From Verrucomicrobiota bacterium (GTDB lineage Bacteria; Verrucomicrobiota; Verrucomicrobiia; Limisphaerales; UBA1319): a stretch of DNA of 64,000 nt. Shown here piece after piece: positions 1-8,789 of the stretch. Within the stretch, counting starts at the first letter, position 1; each line of letters starts with the position of its first letter. Position numbers and translations under genes: made by a program. The stretch covers positions 124,001 to 188,000 of the forward strand of contig JAKLFB010000002.1 in the NCBI GenBank assembly GCA_022711435.1. The letters run 5' to 3'. The notes under the pieces are model-generated. The model was not told the origin of the DNA. It saw only the letters and a list, made by a program, of their open reading frames with translations, and did no database searches.

Positions 1-2
1 CG

Positions 3-191
3 CGCGCCTCGATCCCGCTGATCCGGCAATACATCCGCGACGGCAACAACCCCGACCAGCCGGGCCGCCTCATCCAGTGGTTCTACACCCGCACCGCCGT
101 CTACACGTGGCGGGTGCCCGGCATCTGGTACGACATCGGCGACCGCAACAGCCTGGCCGAAGCCGACCGCATCTTCGCTTCGATCCGCTGA
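3..191 (+). CDS. Sugar nucleotidyltransferase, C-terminal end (partial)
   Basis: Only the last 62 codons lie in the window; the start is upstream of base 1. The reading frame ends with the pattern VPGIWYDIGDRNSLAEADRI, typical of the C-terminus of NDP-sugar synthases of the glucose-1-phosphate thymidylyl-/cytidylyltransferase (RfbA/GlmU-like) type, where a W-x-D-I-G-[ST/D] segment closes the Rossmann-like catalytic domain. These enzymes make activated sugars from a sugar-1-phosphate and an NTP in the cytoplasm. The substrate cannot be told because the nucleotide- and sugar-binding motifs are outside the window. The gene is not obviously linked to the next gene, which begins 236 bp later. Confidence 0.65.
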   Translation, partial: RASIPLIRQYIRDGNNPDQPGRLIQWFYTRTAVYTWRVPGIWYDIGDRNSLAEADRIFASIR

Positions 192-269
192 TCGCGTCCG
201 ACGACCGGCATCGGATTCCGAGCTCCGCCCTCATGCAGGCTTGCGGGCTTGAGCTTTGGACCGCCATTC

Positions 270-368
270 GTGAAAGGTTCATAGTGCAATGTCATCTCCA
301 GGCAAGCCAGCCGGTCGGGAACGGCGGATAAAAGATCAGAGGCAAATAGGGTGACAGGTTCATAATGC
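270..368 (+). repeat. Two 18-bp direct repeats upstream of the secreted CAZyme-like gene
   Basis: GTGAAAGGTTCATAGTGC (270-287) and GTGACAGGTTCATAATGC (351-368) match at 16 of 18 positions and sit 81 bases apart, start to start, in the 236-bp gap before the gene at 428. Their placement would suit a regulator-binding pair, but no promoter between them can be called with confidence. The function is an inference. Confidence 0.4.
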
Positions 369-427
369 GCGCGCACGCGATGGGCCAGCGCCATTGATAT
401 TGCGCGGAGCTTAGGTTTGGATGCAGC

Positions 428-2026
428 ATGGATGTGCGAATGAGCAACTGGGTTTGTCGGTGGCTGGCGGCGGCGTGCGTTTGGCATTGTGGCGCGGCGG
501 GAGCGCTGTCCCAGGGCATTTCCGGGGACGGGGACGGCGGCGGCGGGCCGATCGAGGAGCGAAACGGCGATGCGGCCCGGCCGCAATTTGCCGGCCGTGA
601 AGGGCGCTACATCGCGCTTATGCGAAACCATTACGACCGAGTGATGGCCGGCGGCATCGACACCTATGGCCGCGACCGATCGGGCCTGTGGCTGGCCTCG
701 ATGGATATCCGCCGGGGCGGCCAGCCGGACCATCCCGATCCCGCGGTCAAGCGCACGTATCGCCAGATCCATGCGCCCCGCGGAAGCAACCTGTATTGGG
801 ACCAGCCCTACGTGGCAGCCGCAATCCACCTGAGCCGCATCGCTGGCGACCCGCGGTATCAGGCCGCGGCTTCGCGCTATATCAGGGATTTTCTGGCGCG
901 TTGCGTATCGGAGAAGAACGGCCTTTTCTTGTGGGGCAACCACTTCTACTACGACGTGTTCACGGACAAGGTCGTCGGTTTCTCGGGCAGCTATCACGAG
1001 GCGCGGCCGCTGCCATGCGCCTGGGATGCTTTCTGGGCCGTGGCGCCGGAGCCGACGGAGCGCTGCATCCGCGCGATCGGCATTCAGCACGTCAAGGATC
1101 CGGAGACAGGCTTGTTCTGCCGGCACGCGAGCGTCGAGGCGACCCAGCCGCCTGCGGGCGGAGACAACAGCACGCACCCGTTTCTGGAAGCCGGCGGCGT
1201 GATCGTGGAATCGCTCTCGTGGCTTTACGCGAAGACCGGCCGCAAGGATGCGGCCCTCAAGGACCTCGCGCTGCGCGTGGCGCGTTTCAGCTTCCGTGAG
1301 CGTGGCGAGAAGACGGGCCTTCTCCGAAACCAGCCCGGACCGGAGAGGCGGTGGGATTATTTCGCATCCACCACCGAGGTGGGCCTATGGGCGGGCTGCC
1401 TTTTGCGCAGTGCGGATCTGACCGGCGCGGACGAGTTCCGTGCGATGGCTCGTGAGGCAGTCGCAGCCTACCTGCGCTATGGCTACGATTCGGCGGCGGG
1501 CCGTTTCCACGGCCAGCTGAACGTGGCGGACGGCTCGCCGCGCAAGCCGCAACGCAAAGCGGGCGCCGGCCCGGACACCATCTACCAGCCAGGCGAGTAT
1601 GCCAACTTATGGGAGCCGCTGTTCCCCACGCACAACTATCCGATGAGCATGGCCGAGGCCTGCCTCACGCTCTACCAGCAAACCCGCGACGACCAGTTTC
1701 GCGAGGCGATCTTGCGCTTCGCCCGCCTGGTCGAGATCAGCATGCCTGCCAACGGCGGGCAAGGCGCTTACGCCGATCAATACGGCCGCTGCATCCATTT
1801 CCTCCTTCGCGCGGCCCGCATCCTGAACGACTCGAGGCTCTTCGAGCAGGCCAGGCAGCTTGCCTCCGAGGCCGCCCGCCAGCTCTACTCTCCGCCAGAC
1901 CGCATGTTCCGTTCGCATCCCGGCGAGGACCGCTGCGACGCCGTGGACGGCATGGGGATCCTCTTTTTGTCGCTGATCTATCTGGAAACCGGCGAGGATC
2001 CCGACGCCATGGGCTGGGGATGGTGA
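428..2026 (+). CDS. Secreted (alpha/alpha)6-barrel protein, probable carbohydrate-active enzyme
   Basis: 532 aa with an N-terminal hydrophobic stretch (about residues 8-27) that reads as a signal peptide, so probably exported. The remainder is rich in paired helices with aromatic and acidic residues (YWDQPYVAAAIHL near 120, WGNHFYYD near 160, HNYPMSMAEACLTLY near 400), the pattern of alpha/alpha toroid glycoside hydrolases, epimerases and polysaccharide lyases. I cannot assign a CAZy family and do not claim a substrate. The start at 428 has a weak Shine-Dalgarno; an in-frame ATG at 440 is an alternative that keeps the signal peptide. It ends only 6 bp from the stop of the convergent efflux gene. 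The two direct repeats upstream may regulate it. Confidence 0.7.
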   Translation: MDVRMSNWVCRWLAAACVWHCGAAGALSQGISGDGDGGGGPIEERNGDAARPQFAGREGRYIALMRNHYDRVMAGGIDTYGRDRSGLWLASMDIRRGGQPDHPDPAVKRTYRQIHAPRGSNLYWDQPYVAAAIHLSRIAGDPRYQAAASRYIRDFLARCVSEKNGLFLWGNHFYYDVFTDKVVGFSGSYHEARPLPCAWDAFWAVAPEPTERCIRAIGIQHVKDPETGLFCRHASVEATQPPAGGDNSTHPFLEAGGVIVESLSWLYAKTGRKDAALKDLALRVARFSFRERGEKTGLLRNQPGPERRWDYFASTTEVGLWAGCLLRSADLTGADEFRAMAREAVAAYLRYGYDSAAGRFHGQLNVADGSPRKPQRKAGAGPDTIYQPGEYANLWEPLFPTHNYPMSMAEACLTLYQQTRDDQFREAILRFARLVEISMPANGGQGAYADQYGRCIHFLLRAARILNDSRLFEQARQLASEAARQLYSPPDRMFRSHPGEDRCDAVDGMGILFLSLIYLETGEDPDAMGWGW

Positions 2027-2032
2027 CGAGGG

Positions 2033-3445
2033 CTACATCGATCCGCCGCCGAGGACCGCATAGAGCCGCACCTGGCTGGCCATCTGCTCGAACCGGATGA
2101 ACACCAGGGCCTGCTGCGCCGCGAAGAGGGAGCGCTGGGCGTCCAGGACGCCCAGGTAGCTGTCGATGCCCTTCTCGTAGCGGGAATGGGCCAGCCGATA
2201 GGTCTCGGAGGAGGCGTGGACCAGAGATTCCTGGGCCGCCACCTGCTCATCGACCGTCCCCCGCACCGCCAGGACATCCGCCACCTCCCGGAACGCGCTC
2301 TGAATGGCCTGCTCGTATTGGGTCAACGCCATCTCCCGCTGCACCTGGGCGGCCCGATACGCCGCCCATGTCCGCGCATCGAAGATCGGCATGAGGACGC
2401 GCGGCGCATAGCTCCACGCACCCGATCCCGACTGGAAGAGGCCATCCAGGTCGCTGCTGGCCGTCCCCACGGCTGCGGTCAGGCTGATTCGCGGGAAGAA
2501 GGTCGCGCGCGCGGCGCCGATGTCCGCGTGCGCGGCCCGCAGCATGCTCTCGGCCTGCAGGATGTCCGGCCGGCGCAGAAGCACGTCCGAAACCACCCCG
2601 GCGCTGATTTCGACGGGGGGAACGATCCCGCTCAATCCCGAAGGCAGAAGCTCCTTCGAGACCGGCGCCCCTGCCAGCAGGTCCAATGCGTTTTCGTCCT
2701 TGGCCGCCTGCTGGGTATAGATGGCCATCTCACGCCGTGCGACATCCAGCGGGATCTGCGCCCGGTACAGATCCAGCTCGGTCGCCAGGCCCAGTTCATG
2801 GCGCCGCTTGACCAGGCCATAGGCTGCCTGCTGCGCCTGGAGGGTCGTCTCCGACAGGGCCAGGTTCTCCCGATCCGCCGCCAGCGCCAGATACGCTTGT
2901 GCGACCGAAGAGACGAGCAGGATCTGCGCCCCGCGCCGGGCCTGCTCGGTGGCCAGATACTCCTCCAGCGCCCGATCCTTCAGGCTGCGGATCCGTCCGA
3001 AGAAGTCGATCTCCCATGATGTCACCCCGAGGTTGACATCGTATCGATCGACGGTCATCCGGTTCCCGGTGCCGGAGAGGTCGCCAGGGACGCGCGCCCT
3101 GCTGCCGCTGCCGACGGCATCGAGGGCGGGGAACAGCTCGGCCCGCCGGATCCCGTACATCGCACGCGCCCGCTGGACGTTCAATGCTGCCAGGCGCAAG
3201 TCCCGGTTATTGGCCAAGGACGTCCCGATCAGCTCCCGCAGGTTCGGGTCGGCGAAGAACTCCTGCCAGCCGAGGTCGGCGGCCGCCAGGAGGACGTTGG
3301 TCGAGGCCGGAGCCGTCGCGTAAGCCGGTCCGGCGGGCCACCCGGCGGGGACCGGCGCCGGGGGCCGGCTGTATTGGGGAGCCATCTTGCAGCCGGCCAG
3401 GGCAATCCCAATCGCCACCAGCCCAATCCATGCGTTCTGGTTCAT
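2033..3445 (-). CDS. RND efflux outer-membrane factor (NodT/OprM family lipoprotein)
   Basis: 470 aa. The N-terminus MNQNAWIGLVAIGIALAGC ends in a lipobox Cys, followed by the PQYSRPPAPVPAGW stretch common in OprM/NodT proteins. Two TolC-type repeats follow, with recognisable blocks such as GWQEFFADPNL, LRLAALNVQRAR, SWEIDFFGRI and RRPDILQAESMLRAAHADIG. It would form the trimeric outer-membrane channel of the tripartite pump encoded just upstream. I chose the ATG at 3445 rather than the longer reading frame because it gives a proper lipoprotein signal and lies one base after the TGA of the pump gene, so the two are probably translationally coupled. It is the last gene of the operon. The pump's substrate is unknown. 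Confidence 0.93.
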   Translation of the reverse strand: MNQNAWIGLVAIGIALAGCKMAPQYSRPPAPVPAGWPAGPAYATAPASTNVLLAAADLGWQEFFADPNLRELIGTSLANNRDLRLAALNVQRARAMYGIRRAELFPALDAVGSGSRARVPGDLSGTGNRMTVDRYDVNLGVTSWEIDFFGRIRSLKDRALEEYLATEQARRGAQILLVSSVAQAYLALAADRENLALSETTLQAQQAAYGLVKRRHELGLATELDLYRAQIPLDVARREMAIYTQQAAKDENALDLLAGAPVSKELLPSGLSGIVPPVEISAGVVSDVLLRRPDILQAESMLRAAHADIGAARATFFPRISLTAAVGTASSDLDGLFQSGSGAWSYAPRVLMPIFDARTWAAYRAAQVQREMALTQYEQAIQSAFREVADVLAVRGTVDEQVAAQESLVHASSETYRLAHSRYEKGIDSYLGVLDAQRSLFAAQQALVFIRFEQMASQVRLYAVLGGGSM

Positions 3446-3446
3446 G

Positions 3447-6400
3447 TCAGTGTTCTCCGGATGAAGCGGACGGGGCTGCTGGCATCGCACCGGTCGGGCG
3501 GCGTTTGCCGAGTGTCTTTTGGATGATGACGTAGAACATCGGGGCGAACAGGGTGACCAGGAACGTCGAGGTCACCACGCCGCCGATGACCGAGGTGCCG
3601 ATGGCGATCTGGGCGCCGGCGCCGGCGCCGGTGGCCATCGCCAGCGGCAGCACGCCGAACCCGAAGGCCAGCGAAGTCATCACAATCGGCCGCAGCCGCA
3701 ATTTGGCCCCTTCCAGCGTGGCCTCGATCAGCCCCATCCCTTCCTCGACGCGTGTCTTGGCGAACTGGACGATCAAGATCGCGTTCTTGGTGGTCAAGCC
3801 AAGGGTGGTGAGCAGGCCGATCTGGAAATAGACGTCGTTGGACAATCCCCGAAGCGTCGAGGCGATGACGCCCCCGATCACCCCCAAGGGGAGCGCCAGC
3901 AGGATCGAGATCGGGATCGGCCAGCTCTCATAGAGAGCGGCCAGGCAGAGGAAGATCACCAGGATCGAGAATGCATACAGGGGGGCCGCATGCGCCCCCG
4001 CTTGCCGTTCCTGATAGGAAAGCCCGGTCCAATCGAAGCCAACCCCTTGGGGAAGCATCTTGACAAAGCCTTCCATGGCGCGCATGGCCTCGCCCGAGCT
4101 TCGGCCGGGCGCCGCCTCGCCAATGATGTTCATCGATGGAAATCCGTTGAATCGCTCGAGCTTGGGAGGCCCATAGGTCCAGTGCCCGGATGCGAACGAG
4201 GAAAAGGGAACCATCTTGCCCCGGGTATTGCGGACATAGAGTTTTTCGAGGTCCTCGGGCAGCATCCGGTAGGGCGCATCGGCCTGGACGAACACCCTCT
4301 TGACACGGCCGCCCTGGATGAAATCGTTCACATAGGAGCTGCCGAATGCCGCCGAGATCGTGTGGTGAATGGAGCTGACCGGCACCCCCAGCACGCCCGC
4401 CCTGTCCCATTCGACGTCCACCCGGTACTCGGGCACGTCTTCGAGACCGTTGGGCCGGACCTTCGTCAGGACGGGGCTTTGCGCCGCCATGCCCAGGAGC
4501 ATGTTGCGCGCTTCCGTCAGCTTCGCATGGCCCAAGCCGCCCCGATCCAGCAGCTGGAAATCGAATCCGGTCGAGATGCCCAGCTCGACCACCGCCGGCG
4601 GCGCGAAGGCGAACACCATCGCGTTTCGGATCGTGGAGAAAACCCCCATCGCCCTGCCGGCGATCGCCGGGACCTTCAGATCCGGCCGGTCGCGCAGGTC
4701 CCAATCCTTGAGCCTGACGAATGCCATCCCTGCGTTCTGGCCTCGCCCGGCCAGGCCGATGCCGGAGATGGTCATGACCGCTTGCACCGCATCCTTCTCG
4801 TTGTCCTGGAAGTGGCTCCGGACTTGGCTGAGGACAGCTTTGGTCTGCTCGAGAGTCGAGTTGGCAGGGAGCAGCACCTGGACCAGCAGCTGCCCCTGGT
4901 CCTCATCCGGCAGATAGGCGGTGGGCATTCGCTGGAACAGAACGCCCATCGCCACCACGATCGCCAGAAAGGCCAATCCGTATCGGAATTTCCGGGCCAG
5001 GGAGCGGCTCACCAGCTTCAAATAAAGCTCTCGGGCCCAGAAGAAGAACTGGTCGAACCTGCGGAAGAACGGCCGCAGGAACCAGATGCCGCCCTCGGCC
5101 GGCTGGTGCCCCTTGGGCACCGGCTTGAGCAGCGTGGCGCACAGCACCGGCGTCAGGATCAACGCCACCAGCACCGAGAGGAGCATGGACGCGATGATCG
5201 TGATCGAGAACTGGCGGTAGATCACGCCGGTCGATCCGGCGAAGAAGGCCATCGGGCCGAAGACCGCCGAGAGCACCAGCCCGATGCCGATCAGGGCGCT
5301 GGTGATCTGGTCCATCGATTTGCGGGTGGCCTCGAACGGGGGAATCCCCTCCTCGCTCATGATCCGCTCCACGTTCTCGACCACGACGATGGCGTCATCG
5401 ACGAGCAGGCCGATCGCCAGCACCATGGCGAACATGGTCAGCATGTTGATCGAGAAACCGAAAAGCCCCAGCACCGCGAACGTGCCCAGAATCACGACCG
5501 GCACGGCGATGGTCGGGATCAGCGTGGCCCGCATGTTCCCCATGAACAGGTACATCACCAGGAACACCAGCACGATCGCCTCGATCAGGGTCTTCACGAC
5601 TTCGTTGATGGCCTTCTGGACAAAGGGGGTTGTGTCCATCGGATAGACCACTCTCATGCCGGAGGGGAAGAACTGGCTCAGCTCCTTCATCTTGGCACGG
5701 ATGGCGTCGGCGGTGTCCAGGGCGTTGGCGCCTGCCGCCGCCCGGATCGCCAAACCCGCCGCCGGCTTGCCGCTGTAGAACGCTTCGATGTCATAGAATT
5801 CCGTGCCCAGCTCCACGCGCGCCACATCCTGGATCCGGACGATCGATCCGTCCGGGTTGACCCGAAGCGGGATGGCGCCGAACTCCTCGGGTGTCTTGAG
5901 CATGCTCTGCACGGTGATGACCGCATTCAACCGCTGGCCGTCCACTGCGGGCGCGCCGCCAAATTGGCCGGCGGACACCTCGACATTGTAGGTGTCCAGC
6001 GCCGCGATGACCTCCTGCACCGTCAGTTGATAGTCGTTCAGCCGGTCGGGATTGAGCCAGATCCGCATCGCGTACTGGCTGCCGAACACCTCGACCTCGC
6101 CGACCCCGGGGACCCGGGAAAGGACCTTCTCGATGTTCGAGAGCGCAAAGTCGCGCAAATCGGTCCCATCCATGCTCGCGTCTTCCGAGATGAGCCCCAC
6201 GACCAGCAGGTAGTTCCGGGTGCTCTTGCTAACCTGAATGCCCGCCCGTTGCACCACCTCGGGCAGGCTCGCCATGGCCAGCTGCAGCTTGTTCTGCACC
6301 TGCGCCCACGCCAGGTCCGGATCCGTCCCCGGCGCGAACGTCAGCTCGAGCCGCGCCCCGCCCGCCGAATCGCTCGTGGCCGACATGTAGAGCATGTTGT

Positions 6401-6620
6401 CGAAGCCGGTCATCTTCTGCTCGATGATCTGCGTCACGCTGTTCTCGACCGTCTCCGCCGAGGCGCCCGGATACGAGGCGCTGACCGAGATCGAGGGAGG
6501 CGCGATGGGCGGGTATTGAGAGATCGGCAGGTTGTAGATTGCCAGGCAGCCCGCCACCATCAGGATGATGGCGATGACCCAGGCGAACACCGGGCGCTGC
6601 AGGAAGAATCGCGATAGCAT
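3447..6620 (-). CDS. RND multidrug efflux transporter permease, HAE1 (AcrB/MexB) family
   Basis: 1057 aa, the normal length for AcrB-like pumps. It starts MLSRFFLQRPVFAWVIAIIL, the usual first transmembrane helix, and has 12 expected transmembrane helices with two large periplasmic loops. The proton-relay Asp pair is present in GLLVDDAIVVVENVE (D408, D409), as is the TM10 Lys in LTTKNAILIVQFAK. It would use the proton gradient to expel hydrophobic compounds through the partner adaptor and outer-membrane factor. It lies 9 bp after the adaptor gene and 1 bp before the outer-membrane factor. No local TetR- or MarR-type regulator is visible, so its control is not evident. Confidence 0.96.
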   Translation of the reverse strand: MLSRFFLQRPVFAWVIAIILMVAGCLAIYNLPISQYPPIAPPSISVSASYPGASAETVENSVTQIIEQKMTGFDNMLYMSATSDSAGGARLELTFAPGTDPDLAWAQVQNKLQLAMASLPEVVQRAGIQVSKSTRNYLLVVGLISEDASMDGTDLRDFALSNIEKVLSRVPGVGEVEVFGSQYAMRIWLNPDRLNDYQLTVQEVIAALDTYNVEVSAGQFGGAPAVDGQRLNAVITVQSMLKTPEEFGAIPLRVNPDGSIVRIQDVARVELGTEFYDIEAFYSGKPAAGLAIRAAAGANALDTADAIRAKMKELSQFFPSGMRVVYPMDTTPFVQKAINEVVKTLIEAIVLVFLVMYLFMGNMRATLIPTIAVPVVILGTFAVLGLFGFSINMLTMFAMVLAIGLLVDDAIVVVENVERIMSEEGIPPFEATRKSMDQITSALIGIGLVLSAVFGPMAFFAGSTGVIYRQFSITIIASMLLSVLVALILTPVLCATLLKPVPKGHQPAEGGIWFLRPFFRRFDQFFFWARELYLKLVSRSLARKFRYGLAFLAIVVAMGVLFQRMPTAYLPDEDQGQLLVQVLLPANSTLEQTKAVLSQVRSHFQDNEKDAVQAVMTISGIGLAGRGQNAGMAFVRLKDWDLRDRPDLKVPAIAGRAMGVFSTIRNAMVFAFAPPAVVELGISTGFDFQLLDRGGLGHAKLTEARNMLLGMAAQSPVLTKVRPNGLEDVPEYRVDVEWDRAGVLGVPVSSIHHTISAAFGSSYVNDFIQGGRVKRVFVQADAPYRMLPEDLEKLYVRNTRGKMVPFSSFASGHWTYGPPKLERFNGFPSMNIIGEAAPGRSSGEAMRAMEGFVKMLPQGVGFDWTGLSYQERQAGAHAAPLYAFSILVIFLCLAALYESWPIPISILLALPLGVIGGVIASTLRGLSNDVYFQIGLLTTLGLTTKNAILIVQFAKTRVEEGMGLIEATLEGAKLRLRPIVMTSLAFGFGVLPLAMATGAGAGAQIAIGTSVIGGVVTSTFLVTLFAPMFYVIIQKTLGKRRPTGAMPAAPSASSGEH

Positions 6621-6629
6621 GGCGCAGCC

Positions 6630-7850
6630 TTATGGGTTCGATGTGGAAGCGGCCCGGGCGGCAGGCCCCGGCTGCGATGCGGGCGCGCGGCCTCCTTCGA
6701 AAGGAACCTCCTTCACCGCTGCCCCGGGCCGCGCTTTTTGCATCCCCTCGGCGATCACTTTGTCCCCCGCCTCCAGGCCCGCGGAAACCAGCCATTGATC
6801 GCCAATCGTTCGCTCGACCTTCAACGGCCGCTGAGCCACCTTGCCTTCCGCATCCACGACCAGCGCCACGGGATTCCCCTTGGGATCGCGCGAGACGGTT
6901 TGCTGCGGGATCAGGATCGCCTGCTCGTTGACGCCTTCCTTCACCACAGCCCGAACAAACATGCCCGGCAGCAGCACGCCGTCGGGATTCGGAAAGACCA
7001 TCCGCCATCGGACCGAAGCCGTGGTCGGGTCGACCGAGATGTCCTGAAACTGCAGCGTCCCTTGGTGCCGATACCGGGTGCCGTCGGGCAGCAGCAGCTC
7101 GACCTGGCTCGCGTTCGTTCCGTCACGAGTCAGCCGCCCATCCTCGAGCCGCCACTTCAAGCGGAGCAGCTCGGTGGTCGATTGGGGCACGTCCACGTAG
7201 ATCGGATCCAGCTGCTGAATGGTGGCCAGGGGCGTAGGCTGATAGGCTGTCACGATCGCCCCATCCGTCACGGTCGAGGTTCCGATCCGCCCCGAGATCG
7301 GCGAAACCACACGCGCGTAATTGAGGTTGATCTGCGCGGTCTCGACCATGGCCTTCCAATACTCGACATCGGCCTGCGCCTGCTTCAGCGCCGCATCCGC
7401 GTCATCGAAGTCCTGCTGGCTGACCGCTTTGTCGGCCAGGGCCTGCCGGAAACGGTCCGCCCTGGACTGGATGGCCGGCAGGCTTGCCTCGGCGCGGCCC
7501 AGCGCCGCCCGGGCATTGTTGATCGCTGCCTGGAATGGCGCCGGATCGATCTGGTAGAGCTCCTGGCCCGCCTTGACGTCGGCCCCTTCCGTGAAGAGCC
7601 GCTTGAGGATCAGGCCGTTGACCTGGGGCCGAATCTCCGCGATCAGATACGGCGACGTCCGGCCCGGCAGCTCGGTCGTCAGCAGAACCGGCTTCCGCTC
7701 GACGGTCACCGTCGCCACCTCCGGCAGCCCCGGGGCCTGCTGCGGACCGGCTTGGCGGCGACAGGCTGTCATCGACAACCCGCACCACAACGCCGCCCCG
7801 GCCGCCATCCACCGAACCATCCCTCCCCGCGTCTGATATTGAACTTTCAT
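6630..7850 (-). CDS. RND efflux periplasmic adaptor (AcrA/MexA family lipoprotein)
   Basis: 406 aa from the ATG at 7850, chosen because it is preceded by AGGAG about 11 bases upstream and gives a signal sequence (about residues 10-29) ending at the lipobox-like SMTAC. The longer open frame upstream runs through the thioredoxin gene region and looks non-coding. Membrane-fusion-protein features include the lipoyl-like halves (GRTSPYLIAEIRPQVNGLI and INLNYARVVSPISGRIG), a coiled hairpin between them (residues about 100-160) and the beta-barrel and membrane-proximal domains. It bridges the inner-membrane pump and the outer-membrane factor. It is the second gene of the four-gene operon. Confidence 0.95.
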   Translation of the reverse strand: MKVQYQTRGGMVRWMAAGAALWCGLSMTACRRQAGPQQAPGLPEVATVTVERKPVLLTTELPGRTSPYLIAEIRPQVNGLILKRLFTEGADVKAGQELYQIDPAPFQAAINNARAALGRAEASLPAIQSRADRFRQALADKAVSQQDFDDADAALKQAQADVEYWKAMVETAQINLNYARVVSPISGRIGTSTVTDGAIVTAYQPTPLATIQQLDPIYVDVPQSTTELLRLKWRLEDGRLTRDGTNASQVELLLPDGTRYRHQGTLQFQDISVDPTTASVRWRMVFPNPDGVLLPGMFVRAVVKEGVNEQAILIPQQTVSRDPKGNPVALVVDAEGKVAQRPLKVERTIGDQWLVSAGLEAGDKVIAEGMQKARPGAAVKEVPFEGGRAPASQPGPAARAASTSNP

Positions 7851-7890
7851 CACGCTGTTTTCTCCTGATTGCCTTGCAACACTCTCGATC

Positions 7891-8283
7891 TCAAGTCTCT
7901 TGCACATGGTTCTCCGCCGTGCGGGATGTCGCCCCCATCTCCCGGCACACCGCCCGCAGCTTGGCCTGAATCGCTTCCTTGCTGACGGTCCCCACCACTC
8001 GAGCCAGAAGGTTCCCTCCTCGAAAACAGAGCAGGGTGGGAACCGATTGAATATCATACAGCATGCTCAGGTCGGGATTGTCGTCCGCGTTCACCTTGAC
8101 GACCCGAACGCTCCCGGCACACTCGGCCGCCACATCGCCCAACACCGAATCCAGAATCTGGCAGGGACGGCTCCATGGCGCCCAAAACACCGCCAGGACC
8201 GGCACTCTCGATTGTAGCACCGCCAGATCGAACCCCGCCTGGCCCACTTCGGCAATCGGCCTTTCGGACGGATCGGCGTTCAT
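7891..8283 (-). CDS. Thioredoxin-fold protein with WSRPC active site (N-terminal Cys replaced by Ser)
   Basis: 130 aa with the full thioredoxin core: the VLAVFWAPW strand, the active-site loop, VNADDNPDLSMLYDIQSVPT with the cis-proline (P82), and a C-terminal GxxSKEAI helix. The canonical WCGPC reads W37-S38-R39-P40-C41, so the nucleophilic first Cys is Ser and only the resolving Cys remains. Classical dithiol reductase activity is therefore unlikely; a chaperone, holdase or monothiol role is inference. No signal peptide is visible, so cytoplasmic. It is the first gene of the efflux operon, 40 bp before the adaptor gene, an unusual association that may indicate stress-linked expression. Upstream is a 500-bp gap. 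Confidence 0.88.
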   Translation of the reverse strand: MNADPSERPIAEVGQAGFDLAVLQSRVPVLAVFWAPWSRPCQILDSVLGDVAAECAGSVRVVKVNADDNPDLSMLYDIQSVPTLLCFRGGNLLARVVGTVSKEAIQAKLRAVCREMGATSRTAENHVQET

Positions 8284-8789
8284 GTTTTCGACCTGATTAG
8301 GACTTCACGACTCATGGCGATCTGTTGAAACACTTTTTGTGCCAGCAGGCCATACATTTTTACAAAATTTTGATAAAGTGATACTTAGAACTAATACTCG
8401 ACCTTCGCATTCGGTGCGATAAATCGGATGTGCGAAAGTTCGTCTTTTCAATGTGTTTCTGTGCGAGTCATTCGGTTGATGAATGTGATCGTGCGCTCGG
8501 CTGCCAAGCGGACCGATTGATACCGGCAGTCGCTTCGAGGATCGCGGTCATGCGCACCAGGGCACCCGGATTCGAATTGCGTGGGCTCCGCGATCCGGCA
8601 GTGGCCGCGCAATCCGCAACGTGCGGAAGGGAGGACCGCCGCCTGCGGGGCAGGCCAGCCACGTCCGCTTAAAGTTGTCCAGAGCGGGATTACAGAAGCA
8701 GGTGCAGTGGTCTCAAATTGTGAATTGACGCCTCTCCAAAGGGCTAGTAGTTTGCGGCAGTAAAGGCCTGTGGAAAAAACTGTATTCGT
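8284..8789. other. 506-bp divergent intergenic region
   Basis: This gap separates the minus-strand efflux operon from the plus-strand prepilin-like gene. It includes an AT-rich island (about 8330-8400), unlike the surrounding GC-rich coding DNA. There is a sigma70-like candidate on the plus strand, TTGATA (8370-8375), 16 bases, TAATAC (8392-8397), and an inverted repeat with arms TTCGCA and TGCGAA around 8404-8436. Short open frames in the rest resemble no protein and are not called. Promoter assignment is tentative. Confidence 0.4.

Noticed and set aside
3519..6617. Long plus-strand frame opposite the RND pump gene
   Set aside because: It is antisense to a clear AcrB-type gene, has His/Arg/Asp-rich low-complexity translation and no domain; a GC-rich shadow.
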